Source: Mycobacterium asiaticum DSM 44297
Lineage (GTDB): Bacteria; Actinomycetota; Actinomycetes; Mycobacteriales; Mycobacteriaceae
Reading direction: 5' to 3'
Length of the DNA stretch: 64,000 nt
Assembly: GCF_000613245.1 (NCBI RefSeq)
Contig: NZ_HG964937.1
Coordinates: 81,913-145,912 of the forward strand
Shown: in pieces, positions 56,724-64,000 of the stretch
Numbering within the stretch: position 1 is the first letter of the stretch
Layout of the letters: each line of letters begins with the position of its first letter
Translations under genes and position numbers: made by a program
Notes under the pieces: generated by a model
Database searches by the model: none
What the model was told of the DNA's origin: nothing
What the model saw: the letters and a program-made list of their open reading frames with translations, nothing else

Positions 56724-58838
56724 ATGAACTTTGCCGTGCTGCCGCCGGAGATCACGTCAGCGCAGATCTTCGCCGGCGCGGGAACTGGGCCGATGCTGGC
56801 TGCCGCGGCGGCCTGGGACGGGCTGGCGGTCGAGTTGGGTTCGGCCGCGTCGTCCTTCGGCGCAGTGACGTCAGGGCTGACCGCGGCATCGTGGCAAGGT
56901 GCCGCGGCGTCGGCAATGATGGCCGCGGCGACGCCGTACACGCTGTGGCTGAGCGCGACCGCGGCGCACGCCGAGCTCGCGGCCGGGCAGGCCAAGGCGG
57001 TGGCTTCGGTGTTCGAAGCGGCGCGCGCGGCAATCGTGCATCCAGACTTTGTGTCCGCCAACCGGAGTCAGCTGCTGGCGTTGGTGCAATCGAATCTGTT
57101 CGGTTTCAACGCCCCGGCGATCGCCGCCGTCGAGGCGCTGTACGAGCAGATGTGGGCCCAGGATGTGGCGGCCATGTCCAGTTACTACGGCGGCGTCGTG
57201 GCGGCGGCCGAGCAACTGGTGCCGTTCCAGCAGGTGCTGGGGGAGCTGAACCTGGGCATTGGGAACATCGGCAGATTCAACCTCGGAAGCGGTAACACCG
57301 GCAGCTTCAACATCGGCGGCGGCAACAGCGGTGGAAGCAACTTCGGCCTGGGCAACTACGGCTCGTTCAACATCGGCGCCGGCAACGGAAACGCCGTTTT
57401 GGGGGCCGTCGGCGCACCCTATCCGGGCGCGGCTTCCTACAACTTCGGCCTGGGCAATATCGGTTCGTTCAACTTTGGCGCCGGCAACGTCGGCACCGGG
57501 AACATCGGTTTCGGCAACGGAAACCTGGCCGCCGCGGTCGCCGGCATCCCAGGGTCGTTCAACCTCGGCCTCAGCAACCTCGGCAGCAACAACACCGGCA
57601 TCGGCAACGTCGGTGTCGGCAACATCGGCTTCGGCAACGTCGGCACAAACAACATCGGTATCGGGCTCACCGGCAACAACCAGATCGGCATCGGCGGGTT
57701 CAATGCCAACAACGTCGGCTGGAACGTGGGGCTGGGCAACAACGGCAGTTTCAACTTCGGACTGGCCAATACCGGTGACGGCAATTTCGGCCTCGCGAAC
57801 ACCGGTAACGGCAACATCGGCGTCGGGCTCACCGGCGACCATCAGATCGGCTTCGGCGGCTTCAATTCCGGCGGTGGCAACGTCGGACTATTCAACTCGG
57901 GCAATGGCAATGTCGGGCTGTTCAACTCCGGTGCCGCGAACTGGGGCCTGGGCAACACGGGCAGCCACAACGTGGGATTGGTGAATTCGGGGGTGGCCGA
58001 TACCGGTATCGGCAACAGCGGCTCCACCAACACCGGTCTGTTCAACGCGGGCAGCTTCAACACCGGGTCGTTCAATGCCGGCAGCACGAACATGGGCTTG
58101 GCGAACGCCGGTAACGGCAACCTGGGCGCTTTCAACTCCGGTGGCACCTCGCTGTTCGGTCACAACGTCGGGTTCTTCAACGCCGGCAATCACAACGTGG
58201 GTTCGTTCAACGCCGGCTTCGGCAACGTGGGCTGGTCGAACACCGGCATCAGCAACACCGGCGGCTTCAACGCCGGCGGCAACGGCAGCGATCCCGTCTT
58301 CGGGCAGGGTAACGTCGGCGAGGCCGGCAACACCGGGTTCTTCAACACCGGCTTCACCAACACCGGGTTGTTCAATTCGGGCAACACCAATACCGGTCTG
58401 TGGAATGCCGGTGACGTCAACACCGGCCTCGGCGGCACCGGAAGTTACAGCGGCAATTCGGGATTCGGCAACTCAGGGACCGGCAACTCCGGGTTCTTCA
58501 ACCTCGGCAACTACAGCTCCGGCCTGTACAACGCGGCTCTAGGCGGATACAGCTCGGGTTGGGGCAACGCCGGCGGGGGCGAGGACAATGTGGGCTTCTT
58601 CAACGCCAGCGACGGCGGCACCAACACCGGATTCTTCAATCGCGGGGCCGGCGGGTTGCAGGTGGGCTTCTCCAACGCCGGTGATCACGACATCGGTTTC
58701 GGAAACGTGGGCTATTACAACACCGGCTTTTTGAACTCCGGCCAGCACAGTTCGGGCGTCGGCAACACCGGCCCCGGCGCCGATTCCGGCGGGTTCAACG
58801 CGGGCGTCGGGCAATCCGGCTTCTTCAATCGCGCATAG
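56724..58838 (+). CDS. PPE-MPTR family protein
   Basis: 704 residues. The N-terminal PPE domain (about 1-180) begins [20 protein letters not shown], carries the WxG-like SWQG turn and [22 protein letters not shown], and would pair with a PE protein for ESX secretion. From about residue 175 on it consists of MPTR-type pentapeptide-like repeats (NxGxGN, FNxGxxN) to the C-terminus. GGGGGG precedes ATG 56724. The ORF extends upstream to 56577 but that stretch lacks PPE features. No PE gene lies next to it. Confidence 0.93.
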   Translation: MNFAVLPPEITSAQIFAGAGTGPMLAAAAAWDGLAVELGSAASSFGAVTSGLTAASWQGAAASAMMAAATPYTLWLSATAAHAELAAGQAKAVASVFEAARAAIVHPDFVSANRSQLLALVQSNLFGFNAPAIAAVEALYEQMWAQDVAAMSSYYGGVVAAAEQLVPFQQVLGELNLGIGNIGRFNLGSGNTGSFNIGGGNSGGSNFGLGNYGSFNIGAGNGNAVLGAVGAPYPGAASYNFGLGNIGSFNFGAGNVGTGNIGFGNGNLAAAVAGIPGSFNLGLSNLGSNNTGIGNVGVGNIGFGNVGTNNIGIGLTGNNQIGIGGFNANNVGWNVGLGNNGSFNFGLANTGDGNFGLANTGNGNIGVGLTGDHQIGFGGFNSGGGNVGLFNSGNGNVGLFNSGAANWGLGNTGSHNVGLVNSGVADTGIGNSGSTNTGLFNAGSFNTGSFNAGSTNMGLANAGNGNLGAFNSGGTSLFGHNVGFFNAGNHNVGSFNAGFGNVGWSNTGISNTGGFNAGGNGSDPVFGQGNVGEAGNTGFFNTGFTNTGLFNSGNTNTGLWNAGDVNTGLGGTGSYSGNSGFGNSGTGNSGFFNLGNYSSGLYNAALGGYSSGWGNAGGGEDNVGFFNASDGGTNTGFFNRGAGGLQVGFSNAGDHDIGFGNVGYYNTGFLNSGQHSSGVGNTGPGADSGGFNAGVGQSGFFNRA

Positions 58839-58858
58839 CGTCCGCCCAGCGCCTCGAC

Positions 58859-59548
58859 TCAGTCGCGAACCGCCGCCAGCAATCCGTCACCCAGCGGAAT
58901 CAGGGCCGGCGTCAGGCGCTCGTCCTCGGCGATCAGCCGGGCCGCCTCGCGCACCGCGGCCACCTCGGCGTCGCGGGCGCCGGGGTCACCGGCGCGGCCG
59001 CCCAGGGCAGCCCGGTGTACCACGATGACCCCACCGGAGCGCAGCAGGCGCACGCCCTGCACCACATACTCAGGCTGGTCGATCGGATCGGCATCGATGA
59101 ACACCAGGTCATAGGACTCGTCGGCGAGCCGGGTCAGCACTTCCTGGGCGCGACCGCTGATCAGCCTGGTGCGCGACGGCCCGATGTGGGCCTCGGCGAA
59201 CACCTGCCTGGCTTGCCGGACGAATTCGGGTTCGATGTCGATGGTGGTCAGCACGCCGTCGTCGCTCATGCCGGACAGCAGCCACAGTCCGCTGACCCCC
59301 ACCCCGGTGCCGACCTCCGCGACCGCCTTGCCGCCGCTGAGTTTGACCAGCATGCTCAGCAACGCGCCGACCGCGGGTGTGACGGCGCCCGCACCACTGT
59401 CTACGGCTCGTTCGCGGGCGCCGGCCAGGATCGAGTCCTCGGATATAGACGCTTCGGCGTGCGACACCAATGATTCGGCCCGGCTACGGGTCGCGTCACC
59501 TGGGGTGTTGGAGCCGGAGTCGAGGCCGGAAGTGGGGGTGCCGTCCAT
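58859..59548 (-). CDS. O-methyltransferase (Rv1220c)
   Basis: 229 residues of the class I SAM-dependent O-methyltransferase family (CCoAOMT type). SAM motif I is [19 protein letters not shown], acidic motif IDIEP, and a [11 protein letters not shown] site binding the metal/substrate. Matches Rv1220c. The ATG 59548 is chosen because it gives a start close to the tuberculosis N-terminal pattern; the frame continues upstream to 59635 in a proline/arginine-rich stretch. Divergent from sigE. Substrate unknown. Confidence 0.92.
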   Translation of the reverse strand: MDGTPTSGLDSGSNTPGDATRSRAESLVSHAEASISEDSILAGARERAVDSGAGAVTPAVGALLSMLVKLSGGKAVAEVGTGVGVSGLWLLSGMSDDGVLTTIDIEPEFVRQARQVFAEAHIGPSRTRLISGRAQEVLTRLADESYDLVFIDADPIDQPEYVVQGVRLLRSGGVIVVHRAALGGRAGDPGARDAEVAAVREAARLIAEDERLTPALIPLGDGLLAAVRD

Positions 59549-59664
59549 GTCCGCACAGTATGCCGAACGGGCTCGCTCGTCCTTCAGGCGCGCCCGGTGG
59601 AGCCGACGGCGACACGCCGGCCGGGCAAGCCCCACGGGTGCTAATTGGACAAGCGATAAGCGCT

Positions 59665-59689
59665 GGAAAACACAGGTAACAGTATGGTT
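59665..59689 (+). promoter_or_regulatory. ECF-type promoter upstream of sigE
   Basis: GGAAAA at 59665-59670, a 16-base spacer and GTT at 59687-59689 fit the GGAA-N16/17-GTT pattern of SigH- and SigE-class promoters. It lies 63 bp before the sigE ATG. In M. tuberculosis sigE has stress-inducible promoters, including a SigH-dependent one; assignment here is inference from pattern. Confidence 0.4.
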
Positions 59690-59751
59690 TCTCAGCCAAA
59701 GCTCAGACTGCTCCTACCTCGCCCACACCCGGGTAGGCAACGGTGAGTGCT

Positions 59752-60531
59752 ATGGAACGCGGCGCACTGTGGGGTGAAGACGACGGGAATGTGGAATGGC
59801 ATCTCCGTGTTTCGAAAAGTGAGGAAATGCCGATCCTGGGAATCAGGAACAAGCAGAAGGAAGTGAACATCACCACCGTGAGCACCACCACCATGTCCCA
59901 CCCCCAACAGGTGCGCGACGACGACTGGGCTGAGCCGGCTGACAAGCTGCTCGGGACAGCGGTTTTCGACGCGACCGGGGACAAGTCGGCTATGCCGTCC
60001 TGGGACGAATTGGTGCGCCAGCACGCCGACCGCGTCTACCGGCTGGCCTACCGGCTCTCCGGCAACCAGCACGACGCGGAGGACCTGACACAGGAGACGT
60101 TCATCCGGGTTTTCCGGTCCGTCCAGAACTACCAGCCGGGCACATTCGAGGGCTGGCTACACCGCATCACTACCAACCTGTTCCTCGACATGGTCCGCCG
60201 CCGGGCACGTATCCGGATGGAGGCGCTGCCCGACGACTACGACAGGGTCCCGGCCGACGAGCCGAACCCCGAGCAGATCTACCACGACTCCCGGCTGGGG
60301 CCGGACCTGCAGGCCGCACTTGACTCGCTGCCGCCGGAGTTCCGCGCCGCGGTCGTGCTGTGTGACATCGAGGGCCTGTCCTATGAGGAGATCGGCGCCA
60401 CGCTGGGGGTCAAGCTCGGCACCGTCCGCAGCCGCATCCACCGCGGGCGTCAGGCCCTGCGGGATTACCTGGCCGCCCACCCCGAACACGGGCTGCGTCC
60501 CGATGACCGCGTGCTGAGGTCCGCCAGCTAA
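59752..60531 (+). CDS. sigE: SigE, ECF sigma factor
   Basis: 259 residues. Region 2 ([35 protein letters not shown]) and region 4 ([40 protein letters not shown]) are nearly identical to M. tuberculosis SigE, which controls surface-stress, low-pH and stringent-response genes. The N-terminal extension before the sigma domains (about 60 residues) differs, and several in-frame starts exist: GTG 59743, ATG 59752 and the GTG at 59863. Multiple translation starts are known for the tuberculosis protein. Followed by its anti-sigma factor rseA. Confidence 0.96.
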   Translation: MERGALWGEDDGNVEWHLRVSKSEEMPILGIRNKQKEVNITTVSTTTMSHPQQVRDDDWAEPADKLLGTAVFDATGDKSAMPSWDELVRQHADRVYRLAYRLSGNQHDAEDLTQETFIRVFRSVQNYQPGTFEGWLHRITTNLFLDMVRRRARIRMEALPDDYDRVPADEPNPEQIYHDSRLGPDLQAALDSLPPEFRAAVVLCDIEGLSYEEIGATLGVKLGTVRSRIHRGRQALRDYLAAHPEHGLRPDDRVLRSAS

Positions 60532-60684
60532 GCAACCTGCGTGGCCAAATAATCGAATGGCCACTGCATGGTTGCCAACTGGTCCCAAATACCGGGGTTT
60601 TGAAGGCAGAACATGGTTATCAGGCACAACGCCGCGCTACATTCGAAATATCCATGGCTCGAAAAGGCGCGAAGGGAGCTGATG

Positions 60685-61077
60685 ATGGCCGACCGGGGGC
60701 AGGTGTTTCGGCGCGCGTTCTCCTGGCTTCCGACCCAGTTCGCCTCCCAGAGTGATGCGCCGATAGGTGCGCCGCGCCGCTTCGGGTCCACCGAGCATCT
60801 GTCCATCGAGGCCATCGCCGCTTTTGTCGACGGCGAGCTGCGGATGAATGCGCACCTGCGGGCCGCGCACCACCTGTCCTTGTGCCCCCAGTGCGCCGCC
60901 GAGGTGGAGGACCACACCCGTGCTCGCGCCGCGCTGCGCGACTCCCATCCCATCCGGATCCCCAGCTCGCTGCTCGGGTTGCTGTCCGAGATTCCGCATC
61001 ACCCGCACGACGACGCGCCCTCGCTGTCGGATGCCTTTTCCGAGTCCGACGCACGTGATCAGCGGAAGCGCCGCTAG
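60685..61077 (+). CDS. rseA: RseA, anti-sigma E factor
   Basis: 130-residue zinc-associated anti-sigma factor. The HHLSLCPQCAAE segment gives the HxxxCxxC zinc motif that senses oxidative and envelope stress in the tuberculosis protein, which releases SigE when oxidised or degraded after PknB phosphorylation. The C-terminus is shorter than in M. tuberculosis (154 residues). ATG 60685 is used with AAGGGAG 6 bases upstream; ATG 60682 immediately before it is also possible. Second gene of sigE-rseA-htrA-tatB. Confidence 0.94.
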   Translation: MADRGQVFRRAFSWLPTQFASQSDAPIGAPRRFGSTEHLSIEAIAAFVDGELRMNAHLRAAHHLSLCPQCAAEVEDHTRARAALRDSHPIRIPSSLLGLLSEIPHHPHDDAPSLSDAFSESDARDQRKRR

Positions 61078-61147
61078 CTTGAGTTTTGCTATCCCCGGCG
61101 GCCCGGGCGCGCGCTCATGTCGACCGTCCGGGATCCGTGGATACTAG

Positions 61148-62740
<1,593 letters not shown>

Positions 62741-62743
<3 letters not shown>

Positions 62744-62840
62744 TGATCGCAAGCGCGGCGCAGCCGGGCGCGGCGGGTCATCACCATCGGACCCTGATGA
62801 TCGCAAGCGCGGCGCAACCGGGCGCGGCGGGTCATCACCA
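62741..62840 (+). repeat. two 46-bp direct repeats between htrA and tatB
   Basis: Copies at 62741-62786 and 62795-62840 differ by one base. Each begins TGATGATCGC and ends GTCATCACCA, so each has short dyad ends (TGATGA / TCATCA) and a GC-rich core. The first copy supplies the htrA stop codon. They appear to be a dispersed mycobacterial intergenic element that has duplicated here. Confidence 0.85.
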
Positions 62841-62849
62841 GTTGACCTG

Positions 62850-63256
62850 ATGTTCGCCAACATCGGCTGGGGGGAGATGCTCGTCCTCGTCGTGGTCGGG
62901 CTGGTAGTGCTTGGGCCGGAGCGGTTGCCCGGGGCGATTCGTTGGACGGCGGGTGCGCTGCGGCAGGCGCGCGACTACCTCAGTGGTGTGTCCAATCAGC
63001 TGCGTGAGGACATGGGCCCGGAATTCGACGACCTCCGTGGCCAGCTCGGTGAGCTGCAAAAGCTGCGGGGGATGACGCCGCGCGCGGCCCTGACCAAGCA
63101 CCTGCTCGACGGGGACGACTCGATTTTCACCGGCAACTTCGACAAGCCGACCAGTAACACTCCCGCGCCCCGGCCCAGGAGCCCGCTACCGATAGCACCC
63201 CGTCCACGCCGGCCCCGCCGCCCGAACGCACGCCGTTCGACACCGACGCCACCTGA
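62850..63256 (+). pseudogene. tatB: TatB, Sec-independent translocase subunit, frameshifted near its 3' end
   Basis: ATG 62850 opens [32 protein letters not shown], the TatB membrane helix and amphipathic helix, and the conserved [41 protein letters not shown] stretch. After about residue 106 the frame becomes non-homologous and runs on. Restoring the frame by one inserted base in the C-rich run at about 63160-63172 gives a tail ending [11 protein letters not shown] with a TGA at 63254-63256, close to the tuberculosis TatB end. The functional core is intact; a sequencing error or real tail frameshift remain possible. If the given frame is used the protein is 214 residues with an unrelated tail to 63494. 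Confidence 0.85.
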
Positions 63257-63269
63257 GCGCACGGCTACG

Positions 63270-63333
63270 CGCCGAGCGTGGGGGTTATGTACTCCTGCGG
63301 CGCACTTTTGGTACGTAGGGCTCACGCTCGGCG
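63270..63333. terminator. inverted repeat between tatB and mrp
   Basis: CGCCGAGCGTG (63270-63280) and CACGCTCGGCG (63323-63333) are perfectly complementary, with further imperfect pairing in the 42-base interior. Located in the gap between convergent tatB and mrp, it fits a bidirectional terminator or a palindromic intergenic repeat. Confidence 0.5.
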
Positions 63334-63378
63334 ACCAGCGTGAGCGAGCCAGCGTGGGCGAGCCAGCGCTCGCGCGAC

Positions 63379-64000
63379 CTAACGGCGGGTCGGGTCCAGA
63401 CCGAGCGACATGCCGGCCAGACCACGACGCCGCGAGGACAGGCTGTCGGCAATGCGGGCCAGTTCCTTGCCCACGGGCGAGTCGGGGGTGCTGAGCACCA
63501 CGGGTACGCCGGCGTCGCCGGCCGCCACCAGCGCGGGATCCAGCGGAATCTGACCCAACAGCGGCACATCGGCGCCAACCGCCCGGGACAGCCGCTCGGC
63601 CACCTGCCGGCCGCCGCCCTCGCCGAATACCTGGAGCGTTGTGCCGTCCGGCAGCGTGAGGCCGGACATGTTCTCCACGACGCCGACGATGCGCTGACGG
63701 GTCTGGATGGCGATGCTGCCCGCCCGCTCGGCGACCTCGGCGGCGGCCGCCTGCGGTGTCGTCACCACCAGGATCTCGGCGTTGGGAAGTAGCTGAGCCA
63801 GCGAGATCGCGACGTCACCAGTACCCGGCGGCAGGTCGAGCAGCAACACGTCCAGGTCGCCCCAATAGACGTCCGCCAGGAACTGCTGCAGCGCGCGGTG
63901 CAACATCGGTCCGCGCCACACCACCGGGGAGTTGTCCTGGGTGAACTGGGCGATCGAGATGACCTTCACGTCGTGCGCGATCGGCGGCAGGATCATCGAC
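63379..64000 (-). CDS. mrp: Mrp, Fe-S cluster carrier NTPase, 5' end cut by window edge
   Basis: Partial: the reverse-strand frame runs from the right edge and ends at 63379 with [14 protein letters not shown]. The visible part is the C-terminal portion of Mrp/NBP35-type ATPase, with [20 protein letters not shown] (Walker B-like), [26 protein letters not shown] and [17 protein letters not shown]. Such proteins carry Fe-S clusters to apo-enzymes. It closely matches Rv1229c, the conserved right end of this block; the Walker A motif lies outside the window. The Met at 63996 is an internal codon. Confidence 0.95.
   Translation of the reverse strand, partial: SMILPPIAHDVKVISIAQFTQDNSPVVWRGPMLHRALQQFLADVYWGDLDVLLLDLPPGTGDVAISLAQLLPNAEILVVTTPQAAAAEVAERAGSIAIQTRQRIVGVVENMSGLTLPDGTTLQVFGEGGGRQVAERLSRAVGADVPLLGQIPLDPALVAAGDAGVPVVLSTPDSPVGKELARIADSLSSRRRGLAGMSLGLDPTRR

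Noticed and set aside
57241..58838. Regular repeats in the PPE gene as a possible CRISPR or satellite
   Set aside because: They are short in-frame protein repeats of MPTR type with variable DNA, without spacers.

Overview
This window is a 64 kb piece of a Mycobacterium chromosome, most likely from a slow-growing non-tuberculous species. The evidence is very high GC, PE, PE-PGRS and PPE-MPTR genes, coenzyme F420 and glucosylglycerate genes, and long stretches in the same gene order as M. tuberculosis H37Rv from about Rv1172c to Rv1229c. Ortholog names come from recognised protein sequence and gene order; no search was run.

Layout. 1-6.0 kb: PE12-like gene (cut by the left edge), fbiC (F420 biosynthesis), the secreted antigen TB8.4 (Rv1174c), ferredoxin fdxC and dapC. 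6.0-19.2 kb: an accessory block where H37Rv carries the pks3/4-papA3-mmpL10-fadD21 acyltrehalose locus. It holds a KimA-like permease fused to an OB-fold domain, a LipO/LipQ-like esterase, a relic of a 13E12 repeat gene, a DUF4334 protein, a PE protein, a YeiH-type exporter with a tiny overlapping membrane ORF, a stf0-cysD-cysNC operon for PAPS and sulfation, and a three-gene cassette of a tandem-repeat peptide, a JmjC/ROX-type oxygenase and a sucrase/ferredoxin-like Fe-S protein. 19.2-25.0 kb: proline catabolism (pruC regulator, pruA, pruB) and a frameshifted PE-PGRS gene. 25.0-33.4 kb: an operon resembling the steroid side-chain igr operon (P450, two acyl-CoA dehydrogenases, two MaoC hydratases, DUF35 protein, Ltp2-like thiolase, TetR) with a divergent aldehyde dehydrogenase.

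33.4-64 kb is largely a conserved backbone: a secreted DUF4232 protein, Rv1191- and Rv1192-like hydrolases, fadD36, an MFS transporter, dapD and dapE, a STAND-type ATPase, LOG protein, fadD6, folP2, gpgS, a DivIVA-like protein, tagA, Rv1211, glgA/glgC, a CocE-type hydrolase, the Rv1216c-Rv1219c methyltransferase/ABC efflux/TetR unit, a PPE-MPTR gene, Rv1220c methyltransferase, sigE-rseA-htrA-tatB, and mrp (cut by the right edge).

The best candidate for an undescribed system is 16.8-19.2 kb. A small protein made of three near-identical 22-residue repeats, each with an NPxxH...GG motif, is encoded 10 bases before a ROX-type JmjC 2-oxoglutarate oxygenase and then an Fe-S thioredoxin-fold protein. 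The motif resembles the loop of ribosomal protein uL2/Rpl8 that the eukaryotic enzyme NO66 hydroxylates on histidine, so the peptide may be a ribosomally made substrate modified on its repeats. No tRNA, rRNA, CRISPR array or complete insertion sequence was seen.
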